A stretch of DNA of 64,000 bases from Bifidobacteriaceae bacterium (GTDB lineage Bacteria; Actinomycetota; Actinomycetes; Actinomycetales; Bifidobacteriaceae). Each line of letters opens with the position of its first letter. Position 1 is the stretch's first letter. The position numbers and the translations under genes were made by a program. Below, one piece after another: positions 54,085 to 63,765 of the stretch. Location: positions 496,001 through 560,000 of the forward strand of contig JALCQD010000002.1 of assembly GCA_022651005.1 (NCBI GenBank), given 5' to 3'. Under the pieces are notes generated by a model. It ran no database searches. It had not been told where the DNA came from and saw only the letters and a list, made by a program, of their open reading frames with translations.

Positions 54085-55377
54085 CTACAGGATAACGCGA
54101 CTCACGGACTCAGCCACGAGATGACACTGCCAAGGACGGGCCCCCTCGCGCCTGAGGAAATCAGCCACATCCGTCGGAGGATCCTCTTGCCAGCAGAGAT
54201 TTCTCAGAATTTTTGGCTTGAGCACCAACTCTGTTGGAACGTTGGTGAGTTCGGCGATATCTCCGATGGTCTTCTTGGCGGCAGTATGTCGCTCATACCG
54301 TTGTGGCTGATGCTCGCGCCAGTATTTCATAGAACGCGGCGCCGCATTGCCATCGTGTGTTTTCGTGGGTGACGGCTGTGGCAACTGTGCATCTTCGAGA
54401 CTCAACGCGTGATCAATGGCAGAACGCCACACGCGAGGCTTCACCTTGCGTTGTAGCGGAGCATAACGCTCAAACATCTTGTCCTGCTCAGAGCCCGTGT
54501 ACACGCGCACCCGTTGATTGAGACCTCTAATGGAGCGGAATTGCACTGCATTATGTGGCTTCTTCTGAGCCGCCTGAATGATGGTGGAATCCGCCAACAA
54601 CAAGCTGGGGGAAATATCGAGCTCCTTCGCATATCTGTCGCGAACGTTCCATAGCTCGCGCACAATGGCAAGAGCACGCCGGTCAGAGCGTAACGATGTG
54701 ATCTTCGATGTATGTCGCCAAGGTTCCTTGGCAATTTTTTTAGGGGCAAGGCCCTTGTACAGAATCGCTTCGAATTCCTGCTCGGCCCACTCGTCCTTGC
54801 CGGAATTGCGCAATGCCGCTCCGATTTCCTCGCGCAAACCGATGAGCAGCTCAACATCGAGAGCCGCGTAATTGCGCCAGTCTCTGGGTAGCGGACGGTA
54901 TGACCAATCGGCAGCGGAATGCTCTTTTGCCAGCGATTTCCCAAGAAAATACTCGGTGACAGCCGATAGGCCCACATGAGGCAGGTTCAACAAGCGTGCA
55001 CTGTACTCCGTATCAAAAAGCGAGGTGGGTCGAATGCCCACATCCGCAAAGCCTGGAAGGTCTTGGCTAGCGTCGTGCAAAATCCATGTCTCATTAGCCG
55101 TGGCACTGTTGAGATCCGCCAGGTCAACACCCTCTTCCAACAGCGCAGGAGGGTCGAAAAGAAAGATGCCCGCCCCTTCTCTTTTCAGTTGAATAAGCCA
55201 ATCCTCGTGTCCGTATCGGAAACCTGATGCTCTCTCAGCGTCCGCAGCAACGGGGCCGCTCGCCTCGCTGAGTCGCTCAAGCGCTATGCCGAAGGCTTCC
55301 GCTGTGTCGACCACAGAAGGGACCCCCTCCGCGGGCTCTTTGAGCAAAACAGGTGTATCAGATTCGGACGTGCTCAC
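54085..55377 (-). CDS. rnd: Ribonuclease D-like 3'-5' exonuclease (HRDC domain)
   Basis: A 430-residue DEDD exonuclease. Exo I 'AADAERASGFRYG' (D-x-E), Exo II 'ILHDASQDLPGF' (D), and Exo III 'NYAALDVELLIGLR' (Y-x3-D) are all present in order, followed by one HRDC domain ('RRALAIVRELWNVRDRYAKE', 'LLADSTIIQAAQKK') and a Zn-free C-terminus. It trims structured RNA 3' ends. The start is either GTG at 55377 with AGAAGG upstream or TTG at 55401. The neighbour DUF3000 gene sits 28 bp upstream, the same pairing as Rv2680-Rv2681. Confidence 0.92.
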   Translation of the reverse strand: MSTSESDTPVLLKEPAEGVPSVVDTAEAFGIALERLSEASGPVAADAERASGFRYGHEDWLIQLKREGAGIFLFDPPALLEEGVDLADLNSATANETWILHDASQDLPGFADVGIRPTSLFDTEYSARLLNLPHVGLSAVTEYFLGKSLAKEHSAADWSYRPLPRDWRNYAALDVELLIGLREEIGAALRNSGKDEWAEQEFEAILYKGLAPKKIAKEPWRHTSKITSLRSDRRALAIVRELWNVRDRYAKELDISPSLLLADSTIIQAAQKKPHNAVQFRSIRGLNQRVRVYTGSEQDKMFERYAPLQRKVKPRVWRSAIDHALSLEDAQLPQPSPTKTHDGNAAPRSMKYWREHQPQRYERHTAAKKTIGDIAELTNVPTELVLKPKILRNLCWQEDPPTDVADFLRREGARPWQCHLVAESVSRVIL

Positions 55378-55405
55378 TAAGAGGACACCTTCTTTCGGCA
55401 ATATA

Positions 55406-56116
55406 TCAGCTGTTGCTGCGTTTCATAACACACCTACCCGCAGCTCTCAGCATGAGTTCCGCCCACGCGTTAATCTGCGTTGCGGCAGAGGCTCCAGATT
55501 CAGCGAAACACTGAGGGCTCCACGATGCACGCATTTCACAGCTGGTGATAGGCGTGGAAAGTTCCCTGCTGGAAATCGAATCAAAGAATTCGCTCTCAGC
55601 CTTCGTCGCCGCACCATTCACCGATCCCACTGCGAGAGGGGTAAGCACGTCATAAGCATAATCCCAATACATCTGAGTGACGAGCGAACTCTCGTCCTCG
55701 CTCACGAGCGGCTGACGAAAAAACCCGGTGCAGCGCCAATGAGAACCCCAGTCCTCGCGATACATATTTGAATAATTCACCAACACCCAACCCGCGAGGT
55801 TCTCGGCACTGATGGTCACGTCAGACGCCTGGTACATCGGCTTAAGAACATTGGAATGATTGGCATTCTCAGACATGTCCATGCTGGACTTCTCATCTGA
55901 AATGGCAAGCTCAACGCCAAAGCCGAAATCCCCCACACATCGTGGCGCAGGAATCTCCGAGTAGGTTACCGACTGAAGAAACTGCATGGATCGTACCGCA
56001 TCGAGTTGCGCTGAAAACTCTGCGGGAATCGTAGGTAATGAGTGTGTCGTGTGAGAGGTGCGGCGTGCTTGGGATTGCTCCGCCAGGGATGACGGAAAAT
56101 TCACGATCTGTGCCAT
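55406..56116 (-). CDS. DUF3000-family protein
   Basis: A 236-residue actinobacterial protein of unknown function. It shows the DUF3000 signatures 'VTYSEIPAPRCVGDFGFGVE', 'STPITSCEMRASWSPQ' and 'AWAELMLRAAG'. It has no membrane segment or signal. Homologues lie next to the RNase D gene across the phylum, which suggests a conserved pair. I start at ATG 56116; the frame continues upstream in another open region with no support. The ribosome-binding site is weak. It is divergent from the EamA transporter. Confidence 0.87.
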   Translation of the reverse strand: MAQIVNFPSSLAEQSQARRTSHTTHSLPTIPAEFSAQLDAVRSMQFLQSVTYSEIPAPRCVGDFGFGVELAISDEKSSMDMSENANHSNVLKPMYQASDVTISAENLAGWVLVNYSNMYREDWGSHWRCTGFFRQPLVSEDESSLVTQMYWDYAYDVLTPLAVGSVNGAATKAESEFFDSISSRELSTPITSCEMRASWSPQCFAESGASAATQINAWAELMLRAAGRCVMKRSNS

Positions 56117-56266
56117 GGTTTCAGCATAAATGACAATGCGTGGAAACGTTGGATCCAAAAATGCCGTGTCTCTCACATTTGTGGAGTGCGCCTCCTAGGA
56201 TGGCCTTAGTTCACAGTCGTATCCCATATATGAGAGACCTTGAGGGCCGGAGGAATCACGAAACGG

Positions 56267-57193
56267 TTGTCATTACCATCACGTCCACCGCTCACTCCAA
56301 CAGTGGGTCGCATGATGCTCTTGTTCTGCGCAATGCTGTGGGGAGGCTCCTACCCCACTGCCAAAGTTGCCATGACGGCAATCCCTGTTCAATGGCTGAT
56401 GGCGTTTCGTCTACTCCTTGGAGCATTCGTGATGTTCCTTCTCTTTCACAAACACATCGCTCCCTATCTCAATCGGCGTATCGTCGTTCCGGGAATCGCT
56501 GTAGCCAGCACCTATTACCTCACCATGCTGCTGCAAATGAAAGGGCTCACCACCATCGAGCCGGGACGCAGCTCATTCCTCACCGCGAGCTACTGTGTCA
56601 TGATTCCCTTCACCTCGTGGCTTCTGCTGAAGCAGCGCCCCACACACCGCAACATCATCGCTGCCATTATCTGCATGGCGGGTGTTGGCTTCATCTCCAT
56701 GAGCTCGGGACTTGGAAATTTCTCACTGAGCTTCGGTGATGTGCTCACGTTGCTCTGCGCCGTGTCATTTTCCTTTAATCTTGTTTTTCTAGGAAAATGG
56801 GCCAAGACCATTGACCCCATTGCCTTGACCTTTGTGATGTTTCTATTGGCCGGTATTGTGTTCGCGCTCGGTGCCATCGTCACCGAACCGGCCCCCAATG
56901 CCTCCTGGCTACGCCCCAACGTTCTTATCTGCCTGGTGTATCTCTTCCTGTTGGCCTCGATGACGGCACAAGTAATGCAAAATATTGGCCTCAAAGTGGT
57001 TCCGCCGGCGCAGGCCTCCATCATCATGTGCAGTGAGGGAGCATGGGCGGTCGTCTTCTCCGTCATCTTCTACGGGGAACGGGTCACTCTCACTACGGGC
57101 ATTGGATTTGTTCTGGTCTTCGTTGCGATGATCTATTCCCAGCTGCGTCTCAAGCGCTCCATCACCATGCGGCCCTCGCTGTCGTCGCATTGA
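56267..57193 (+). CDS. EamA/DMT-family membrane transporter
   Basis: A ~308-residue transporter with ten helices in two EamA repeats. Copy 1 starts 'LLFCAMLWGGSYPTAKVAM' and copy 2 begins near residue 160 ('LSFGDVLTLLCAVSFSFN'). Substrate is unknown; relatives export amino acids or purines. The start is uncertain: TTG at 56267 with GGAGGA 12 bases upstream, TTG at 56240, or ATG at 56312. It is transcribed away from the DUF3000 gene and is unrelated to the YdcZ-type transporter at 13735-14730 except at superfamily level. Confidence 0.85.
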   Translation: MSLPSRPPLTPTVGRMMLLFCAMLWGGSYPTAKVAMTAIPVQWLMAFRLLLGAFVMFLLFHKHIAPYLNRRIVVPGIAVASTYYLTMLLQMKGLTTIEPGRSSFLTASYCVMIPFTSWLLLKQRPTHRNIIAAIICMAGVGFISMSSGLGNFSLSFGDVLTLLCAVSFSFNLVFLGKWAKTIDPIALTFVMFLLAGIVFALGAIVTEPAPNASWLRPNVLICLVYLFLLASMTAQVMQNIGLKVVPPAQASIIMCSEGAWAVVFSVIFYGERVTLTTGIGFVLVFVAMIYSQLRLKRSITMRPSLSSH

Positions 57194-57203
57194 CGGAACT
57201 TAC

Positions 57204-57249
57204 AAAAAACGTGGAGTGGGCCTTCTCTCTACGGGAAGGCCCACTCCAC
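57204..57249 (-). terminator. Intrinsic terminator after pflA
   Basis: On the minus strand a 15-bp perfect stem (57249-57235 with 57225-57211) is followed by TTTTTT at 57209-57204. It closes the pfl operon and could also stop the EamA transcript partly. Confidence 0.92.
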
Positions 57250-57311
57250 GGTGCCCTTGGCTATTGCAATAGCCAAGTAATGAATATCCTGATGTTTCAT
57301 GCACCACGAAT

Positions 57312-58184
57312 TTAATACACTACAAATCCATGGCTTTCGAACTGCTTGGTAACGCGCTCCTTCAATGCTGCCGAAGGGCCCTTTTGATTCTCGAGGGGGT
57401 ACGGAATACGGCGCTCGTGCCACTTTGGACGTCCAAGCTGATGGAATCCAAGGACGTCGATGTGCTCGACTGAATCTCCGAATTCTTCGCAAATGCGCGC
57501 CACATTCTCGACGTTTTCCTCGGACGAGGTGAGCCCGGGAACCAGAACGAAGCGCACCCAGATCTTGGTGCCGGCTTTTGCAAGACGCCTTCCGAAATCA
57601 ATGGTGGGCTGCAAGGTTCCACTGGTGACTTCGCGATAGGTGTCTTCGTCTCCTGACTTTACGTCGAGCAGACACAGATCTATATCCTCAATCTGTTCAT
57701 CCGTATAGTTCGCACCAAGGAAACCAGAGGTGTCAAGGCATGTGTGAACACCCATCTCCTTGGCAGCTCGGAATACACGTGTGACGAAGGCGGGCTGCAT
57801 CATGGACTCACCACCCGAGAAGGTGATACCTCCATGCGTGGTCTGGAAGAGATCCTTGTAGCGATCGATCTTGTTCACCATTGCGTCGAGGTATACGGGC
57901 TGGCCATCGCGCATCTTCCACGTATCTGGATTCTGGCAATACTGGCACCGGAGAGGACACCCACTCATGAACACCGTCATGCGCGTGCCGGGACCGTCCA
58001 CAGACGTGTTGATGTCCCAAGAGTGCACGAATCCGATGTCGCCACTCCTCAACGCCGTGAGTCTATCGCGGCGGTCGAGCCCGATGGGAGATTCGAATCC
58101 TGACAGGCCGCCCATGAGGGTCTGCTTCTGATAGACCTTCGACTCTCTGAGCATGTGCGCCTTGGTGGTCCTGAACTCTGACAT
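57312..58184 (-). CDS. pflA: Pyruvate formate-lyase-activating enzyme
   Basis: A 290-residue radical SAM enzyme that installs the glycyl radical on PflB. The 4Fe-4S motif C76-x3-C80-x2-C83 is in 'MSGCPLRCQYCQNPDTW'; 'GGITFSGGESMMQPAFV' is the GGE motif, and 'TCLDTSGFLG' follows. The first ~40 residues are longer than in E. coli PflA. It is encoded 109 bp downstream of pflB on the same strand, the usual order. Confidence 0.96.
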   Translation of the reverse strand: MSEFRTTKAHMLRESKVYQKQTLMGGLSGFESPIGLDRRDRLTALRSGDIGFVHSWDINTSVDGPGTRMTVFMSGCPLRCQYCQNPDTWKMRDGQPVYLDAMVNKIDRYKDLFQTTHGGITFSGGESMMQPAFVTRVFRAAKEMGVHTCLDTSGFLGANYTDEQIEDIDLCLLDVKSGDEDTYREVTSGTLQPTIDFGRRLAKAGTKIWVRFVLVPGLTSSEENVENVARICEEFGDSVEHIDVLGFHQLGRPKWHERRIPYPLENQKGPSAALKERVTKQFESHGFVVY

Positions 58185-58293
58185 CTCGGCTCCTTCCTGT
58201 GTACTACGTCTTAAAACAGACGAGGGGTGGGGAAATTCCCCGCCCCTCGCTTGTCAGCCATCAGCTGCTTCCATTCGGAGCAGCGAGACGGTT

Positions 58294-60660
58294 TTACTCA
58301 GTCACTGCACCTTGGTGGAAGGTACGAGAGATGACGTCGAGCTGCTGCTCCTTGGTGAGCTTCACGAAGTTCACCGCGTAGCCGGAAACACGAACCGTCA
58401 GGTGCGGGTACTTGTCGGGGTTCTCGACTGCGTCCTCCAGCTGCTCCTTGCGCAGAACGTTGATGTTCGCGTGGTAGAGGCCGTGGCCGTTGCCGGAATC
58501 GAGGATGCCCACCAGGTTGGTGACACGCTCGTCCTCGTCGCGTCCCAGTCCATCAGGAGTGATGGTGTTGGTCAGCGAGATGCCGTCAAGAGCATCTTCG
58601 TAATCGATCTTGCCGACCGAGAACATGGACGGCAGCATGCCGTGAGAGTCCATGCCGTTCTCCGGGTTTGCACCAGGAGCGAACGGGGTGCCCTTCTTGT
58701 GTCCCGACGGGAACGAACCGGTGTTGTGGCCGTACTCGACGTTCGACGTGATGGTGAGAATGGACTGCGTAGGAACGGCGCCACGGTACGTGGGGAGACG
58801 CTTGACCTGAGCCATGACTGTGGACACAACCCACTTGGCCAGGTCATCGGCGCGATCGTCGTCGTTGCCGTAGATCGGGAACTCGCCGTCGGTCTTGTAA
58901 TCGACAATGAGGTCGTCGTCGGCACCGTCAACGTGACGGTAATCGTCGGCAGGAACGTCCTTGTTGTAGATCGGGTAGACCTTTGCGTACTTGAGCGCAG
59001 ACAGGGAGTCGGCTGCAATTGACAGACCAGACATACCGCAACCGAGGGTGCGATAGACTTCCTTGTCGTGCAGAGCCATCTCGATGGACTCATATGCATA
59101 CTTATCGTGCATGTAGTGGATGATGTTCAGGGCTTCGATGTAGGTCTCGCTCAACCATTCGAGGGCCTTGACGTAGTTTGCCTTGACCTTCTCGTAGCTC
59201 AGGGTTCCATCGGCTTCCGGCGTAATCGGATCGATGACGCCCTTGTCGATGACCTGGAGACCGTTCATCTCGTCGCGGCCACCGTTGACGGCATAGAGGA
59301 ATGCCTTTGCGGTGTTCACGCGAGCTGCGAAGAACTGCATCTGCTTGCCAACACGCATCGGGGAAACGCAGCAAGCGATGGCGGCGTCGTCACCCCAGTG
59401 TGCACGGATGTCCTTGTCGGACTCGTACTGGATGGCGGAGGTATCGATGGAGATCTTGGCGCAGAAGCGCTTGTAGCCTTCAGGAAGCTTCGAATCCCAG
59501 AAGATGGTGATGTTCGGCTCAGGGCCAGGTCCCAAGTGATTCGGGAGCAGGGTTGCGAGCAGACGGAAGGACGTCTTGGTGACGAGCGGGCGGCCGTCGT
59601 CGCCGAAGCCTGCATCCGACCAGGTTGCCCAGTAGGGGTCACCGGAGAAGATGCTGTCGTAATCCTTGGTACGCAGGAAGCGCACGATACGAAGCTTCAT
59701 GACGATGTTGTCGATGATCTCCTGAGCGCCAGACTCGTCGAGAATGCCGGCCTTGAGGTCGCGCTCGAAGTAGGAGTCGAAGAAGGCGGACAGGCGACCG
59801 ATGGACATTGCCGCGCCGTCCTGAGACTTCACGGATGCCAGATAGCCGAAGTACGTCCACTGGACGGCTTCCTTAGCGTTCTGTGCAGGACGCGTCAGGT
59901 CGAAGCCGTACTCCTTACCGAGGGTAATGAGCTGCTTCAAAGCCTTGATCTGATCTGCATGCTCTTCACGGAAGCGCACCCAGTGCTCGATCTCGGGCTC
60001 AGTGAAGTCGTTACGGTAAGGAATCGAATCCTTGTCGCGCTTCTTGAACTCGATGAGCTTGTTCACGCCATAGAGAGCGACACGACGGTAATCGCCGATG
60101 ATGCGGCCGCGGCCGTATGCGTCGGGAAGACCGGTGAGGATCTTGGAGTGGCGTGCACGCTTGATGCGAGGGGTGTAAGCACCGAAAACGCCATCGTTGT
60201 GGGTCTTGCGGTACACGGTGAAGATCTTCTTGATTTCGGGGTCGGGCTCCTTGCCTGCCTCGATGATGGCCTGCTCAACCATGCGCCATCCGCCATTCGG
60301 CATCATTGCACGCTTGGTGGGGACATCGGTCTGGAGGCCAACGATGACGTTGTCCTGATCCTTGTTGTCGATGTAGCCGGCCGGGAAAGCATCAATACCC
60401 GCAGGAGTGTGGGTGTCGACGTCGTACACACGCTGCTTGCGCTCAACGGCGAGGTAGTTGTCGTCAAGGAACTTCCACAGGTGCTTAGTCTTGTCCGTTC
60501 CGTCGGCCAGGAAGGAAGCATCTCCGTAGTACGGGGTGTAATTCTTCTGGATGAAGTCTCGAACGTCAATGTCCTCCTGCCAGTTGCCACTGACAAAGCC
60601 ATTCCACGCCTTTGCCTGAAGCTCTTCGGCGGAAGCTGCCTGGGTTTCCACTGCTGTCAT
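58294..60660 (-). CDS. pflB: Formate C-acetyltransferase (pyruvate formate-lyase)
   Basis: A 788-residue glycyl radical enzyme that splits pyruvate to acetyl-CoA and formate, a major NADH-sparing branch of bifidobacterial fermentation. The catalytic Cys pair is C430-C431 in '[15 protein letters not shown]', and the radical Gly is G760 in '[13 protein letters not shown]'. Length and motif spacing are close to E. coli PflB (Cys 418/419, Gly 734). AAAGGAG precedes the ATG. It is active only anaerobically after PflA treatment. Inverted repeats lie upstream. Confidence 0.97.
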   Translation of the reverse strand: MTAVETQAASAEELQAKAWNGFVSGNWQEDIDVRDFIQKNYTPYYGDASFLADGTDKTKHLWKFLDDNYLAVERKQRVYDVDTHTPAGIDAFPAGYIDNKDQDNVIVGLQTDVPTKRAMMPNGGWRMVEQAIIEAGKEPDPEIKKIFTVYRKTHNDGVFGAYTPRIKRARHSKILTGLPDAYGRGRIIGDYRRVALYGVNKLIEFKKRDKDSIPYRNDFTEPEIEHWVRFREEHADQIKALKQLITLGKEYGFDLTRPAQNAKEAVQWTYFGYLASVKSQDGAAMSIGRLSAFFDSYFERDLKAGILDESGAQEIIDNIVMKLRIVRFLRTKDYDSIFSGDPYWATWSDAGFGDDGRPLVTKTSFRLLATLLPNHLGPGPEPNITIFWDSKLPEGYKRFCAKISIDTSAIQYESDKDIRAHWGDDAAIACCVSPMRVGKQMQFFAARVNTAKAFLYAVNGGRDEMNGLQVIDKGVIDPITPEADGTLSYEKVKANYVKALEWLSETYIEALNIIHYMHDKYAYESIEMALHDKEVYRTLGCGMSGLSIAADSLSALKYAKVYPIYNKDVPADDYRHVDGADDDLIVDYKTDGEFPIYGNDDDRADDLAKWVVSTVMAQVKRLPTYRGAVPTQSILTITSNVEYGHNTGSFPSGHKKGTPFAPGANPENGMDSHGMLPSMFSVGKIDYEDALDGISLTNTITPDGLGRDEDERVTNLVGILDSGNGHGLYHANINVLRKEQLEDAVENPDKYPHLTVRVSGYAVNFVKLTKEQQLDVISRTFHQGAVTE

Positions 60661-60730
60661 TTCAACTCCTTTGTGTGGTGCAGCAATGCATCCTTGCCCT
60701 GCTGCATATGCCTTGATTCTAGCTAGCCTT

Positions 60731-60781
60731 ACTGGTTAAGCCCAGTCAAAAAGGCGTGAGGTTAATCACACTTGAGTGATT
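60731..60781. promoter_or_regulatory. Inverted repeats upstream of pflB (candidate operators)
   Basis: Three overlapping or adjacent palindromes: ACTGG-N6-CCAGT (60731-60746), CGTGA-N6-TCACA (60755-60770, one mismatch from the CRP consensus), and AATCAC-N6-GTGATT (60764-60781). On the minus strand a -35-like TTGACT is at 60749-60744. The first two are centred 24 bp apart. Confidence 0.45.
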
Positions 60782-60816
60782 CCCCGTTATTTCAACGTTT
60801 CTTTTTCTTCGTTGAA

Positions 60817-61104
60817 TTAACTTTTCGGGTGATCAGTACCGTTTTCCCCCGCATCTTCCCACTTGCGGTCGTCGTCTTCCCATTTCTTATTGCGCTGTTG
60901 CACTATCTTCCACGCCTTGAGCGCCTCCGCCTTAGATTCGTAGGGGCCCATGCGATGTTCGATGCGCGTCTTCTTGCCCTGTTCGGGCAGTTGCGTGCTC
61001 GTGTTGAAATACCACTGCCCTGCAGCGCTTCCGCCGCCGATGTTTTTGTCGCTCACGATGGCATTCCTTCCCCGTGACTCATTTTTATCGTCTTTATCGT
61101 CCAC
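60817..61104 (-). CDS. Small SPOR-like protein
   Basis: A 95-residue soluble, charged protein. The segment 'GQWYFNTSTQLPEQGKKTRI' followed by 'HRMGPYESKAEALKAWKIVQ' resembles the short actinobacterial SPOR-like family in which an aromatic start, a 'R-x-GPY-x-T-x-x-EA' core and 'RN-x-x-W' end are shared ('QQRNKKWEDDD' here). The function is unknown. It lies 13 bp before nadE's stop on the same strand, so it may be the last gene of the nadE operon. Acidic C-terminus. Confidence 0.7.
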   Translation of the reverse strand: MDDKDDKNESRGRNAIVSDKNIGGGSAAGQWYFNTSTQLPEQGKKTRIEHRMGPYESKAEALKAWKIVQQRNKKWEDDDRKWEDAGENGTDHPKS

Positions 61105-61117
61105 TCAACAGCAGGTC

Positions 61118-62770
61118 TCACTCGCTGAAACGCGACGTGATCGGCAAGCGCCTGTCGCGACCGAACGCCAGCGCTGTGACCTTGGGACCAAGCGGATACT
61201 GACGACGCTTCCACTCCGCCTTGTCTACCAGCCGCATCACCGTATCTACCGTCTTCTTGTCAAAGCCATCGGCAAGAAGGTCCGCGCGCCCGTGCGCGTG
61301 CTCGATGTAGGCGGCCAACACCTGGTCCAACAGCGCATAGTCCGGCAAGGAATCAGAGTCCTTCTGCCCGGGACGCAGCTCGGCGCTCGGCGGCTTCACG
61401 ATGGAGTTGACGGGGATAACCTCTGGCGCACCGTCAGCCGCAGCCTTCTTATTGCGCCACTTTGCCAAATCCCACACGCGAGTCTTCAACAGATCCTTGA
61501 TGGGTGCATAACCACCCACGGCATCGCCGTAGATGGTTGAGTAGCCACACGCGAGCTCGGACTTGTTGCCCGTCGCCAGCGCGAGGAGCCCACGAGAATT
61601 CGAATACGCCATCACGATGACGCCCCGGAGGCGGGCCTGCAGATTCTCTGCAGCCACACCTTCGAGATGAAGCTGATCCTGATAAGCAGCGAAAAGATTC
61701 TCGATGGGCTCCACAGAGTAATGTGCACCGAGATTATGCGCCAGATCGAGAGCATCATCTTTTGACCCATCGGAGGAATACCTGCTTGGCATAGAGATGC
61801 CCCATACGTTGGATCCACCGACGGCATCGGCCGCCATGGTCGCCACCAGAGCGGAGTCGATGCCACCTGACATTCCGAGGACCACGCCACCGAAGCCGTT
61901 CTTGACGATGTAGTCCTTGAGACCCAGCACGCAGGCGGCATAGACTTCCTCATCGCTGCCCATTTCTGGAGCGAAGGTGCTCACCTCAGCACGAGAAGCA
62001 TCAAGCGTCCAGAAGCTCAAATCCTCCTCGAACTGCGCACTGCGCTCGAGAAGCGTTCCATCCTCGGCGACCACAAAACTGGCGCCGTCGAAAACCAAGT
62101 CATCCTGGCCGCCTACCTGATTGAGATAAATCAGTGGTGCCTTCACTTCCGCCGCGCGCTTGACTCCCAAGTCTCGCCGCGTCGTCGTCTTTCCTTCTTC
62201 GTACGGGCTGCCATTAATCGTCAAGAGCACGTCGATATTTTGGGCTGCGAGCTCTGCAACTGGTCCGCCATCCTGCCAGATGTCCTCGCAGATAGCGACG
62301 CCAATGCGGGAGCCGTTGACGTCGAGAACCAATGATTTCTCGCCCGGCGAGAAAATGCGGAACTCATCGAAAACACCATAGTTAGGTAGGAAGTGCTTGT
62401 CGTAGCCCGCCCACACAACACCGTTGTGTAGCACGACGAGACGATTGCGCGGATTGTCGGAGGCGTGATCCGTTCCTACCGTGCCAACGATTACAAACAA
62501 GTCCGCAAATCCTTCGGATTGCAACGTTCGCGCCAAGTTATCGGCCGCAACCCAGGCCGCTTTGCGGAAGGTGCCCCGAAAAGCGAGATCCTCGATGGGA
62601 TACCCCGTGAGCGTCATCTCAGGAAAAACAACAACGTTGGTTTTATCGTTTTCCTTCATCGCCGTGCGGACGTAGTCCAAGACCTTTGCCGAATTTCCCT
62701 TGAGATCACCCACACAGGTGTCAATCTGAGCAAGTGCGAAAACAACGGGCGTGTGTGCTGTGTCTGTCAT
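61118..62770 (-). CDS. nadE: Glutamine-dependent NAD+ synthetase
   Basis: A 550-residue fusion of an N-terminal nitrilase/glutaminase and a C-terminal NAD synthetase domain. The glutaminase triad is in 'VFPEMTLTGYPIEDL' (Glu), 'GYDKHFLPNYG' (Lys) and 'GVAICEDIWQDGG' (Cys). The ATP-pyrophosphatase loop is 'LGMSGGIDSALVATMA' in the second half. It makes NAD+ from deamido-NAD+ using glutamine-derived ammonia. I start at ATG 62770 with GAGG upstream. Divergent from the DUF1295 gene. Confidence 0.96.
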   Translation of the reverse strand: MTDTAHTPVVFALAQIDTCVGDLKGNSAKVLDYVRTAMKENDKTNVVVFPEMTLTGYPIEDLAFRGTFRKAAWVAADNLARTLQSEGFADLFVIVGTVGTDHASDNPRNRLVVLHNGVVWAGYDKHFLPNYGVFDEFRIFSPGEKSLVLDVNGSRIGVAICEDIWQDGGPVAELAAQNIDVLLTINGSPYEEGKTTTRRDLGVKRAAEVKAPLIYLNQVGGQDDLVFDGASFVVAEDGTLLERSAQFEEDLSFWTLDASRAEVSTFAPEMGSDEEVYAACVLGLKDYIVKNGFGGVVLGMSGGIDSALVATMAADAVGGSNVWGISMPSRYSSDGSKDDALDLAHNLGAHYSVEPIENLFAAYQDQLHLEGVAAENLQARLRGVIVMAYSNSRGLLALATGNKSELACGYSTIYGDAVGGYAPIKDLLKTRVWDLAKWRNKKAAADGAPEVIPVNSIVKPPSAELRPGQKDSDSLPDYALLDQVLAAYIEHAHGRADLLADGFDKKTVDTVMRLVDKAEWKRRQYPLGPKVTALAFGRDRRLPITSRFSE

Positions 62771-62853
62771 GGCCTCAATCCTAGGCACGACCCACGAAGT
62801 GAGAAATTGCTTTCACCCCGGCCTTGACTATGCGACCGAATAAACTCACAGCT

Positions 62854-63711
62854 ATGCACCAATTTTTTATCGTTCTTATCCTTGCCGCCATTATCACGGC
62901 CGCCTGCTGGATTGCCTCGTTGATCACCAAGGACTACTCCTGGGTTGACCGCACCTGGTCCATCTCCCCCGTGATCTATGCATGGGTATTCGCGTGGCCG
63001 GCCATCGGCTATGGCGCTGCGGGACTGCGAAGCACGCTCATGGCTGTCGCCATCACTGCGTGGGGGGCACGTCTCACCTTCAACTTCGCGCGTAAAGGCG
63101 GGTATTCCGGCATGGAGGACTACCGCTGGTCTATTGTGCGCAAATCAATGAAGCCATGGCAATGGCAGATCTTCAATCTGCTCTTCACTCATATCTATCA
63201 GAATGTTCTGCTCGTACTCATCACGATTCCCGTCGGCATCGCAGCAGCGTACGCGAGTCCCTTTGGCGCGTGGGACGTGATCTTCCTCTTGGCATTCGCT
63301 CTCCTCCTCATCGGAGAGACCACGGCCGACCAACAGCAGTGGAACTTCCAACAAGCCAAAAAAGCCGCAGGCGGTCATCTTGAGCCAGGTTTCGTTACAA
63401 CCGGAATGTTCAAGTACAGTCGTCACCCCAACTTCTTCTGCGAACAAGCACAGTGGTGGGTCATCTACCTGTTGGGAGCTTCCGCCATTACCCATGCCAC
63501 CAACGGCGTCACCATGGGGCTTCTGGGAGGCATTCTTAACTGGTCGATTCTGGGAGCAGCACTGCTCACGGGGCTCTTCGTCGGCTCCACGATGATGACC
63601 GAATCTATTTCCGCGAAGCGCTACCCAGCGTATGCACAATACAAGCGCACCACATCGGCCGTGATCCCTTTGCCCCCGAGAAACCGCGCCACGCAATACT
63701 CCCAGAGCTGA
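62854..63711 (+). CDS. DUF1295-family membrane protein (steroid 5-alpha-reductase-like)
   Basis: A ~285-residue membrane protein of the DUF1295 family, related in fold to steroid 5-alpha reductases and isoprenylcysteine methyltransferases. Helices begin near 'FFIVLILAAIITAACWIASL'; conserved points are 'WGARLTFNFARKGGYSGMED', 'GETTADQQQWNFQQAKKA', 'GMFKYSRHPNFFCEQAQWW' and 'ESISAKRYPAYAQYKRTT'. A substrate has not been assigned for this family. The start is between ATG 62830 and 62854; I prefer the latter by family length. Neither has a good ribosome-binding site. Confidence 0.82.
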   Translation: MHQFFIVLILAAIITAACWIASLITKDYSWVDRTWSISPVIYAWVFAWPAIGYGAAGLRSTLMAVAITAWGARLTFNFARKGGYSGMEDYRWSIVRKSMKPWQWQIFNLLFTHIYQNVLLVLITIPVGIAAAYASPFGAWDVIFLLAFALLLIGETTADQQQWNFQQAKKAAGGHLEPGFVTTGMFKYSRHPNFFCEQAQWWVIYLLGASAITHATNGVTMGLLGGILNWSILGAALLTGLFVGSTMMTESISAKRYPAYAQYKRTTSAVIPLPPRNRATQYSQS

Positions 63712-63765
63712 TTTAGTGTTGTCTATAGGAATATTTAAGAGTTCAACTACGAAAGGCACTACCTC

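Noticed and set aside
59068-60726. Long open frame of about 552 codons antisense to pflB
   Set aside because: Composition shadow of pflB, with no family motif and no ribosome-binding site.
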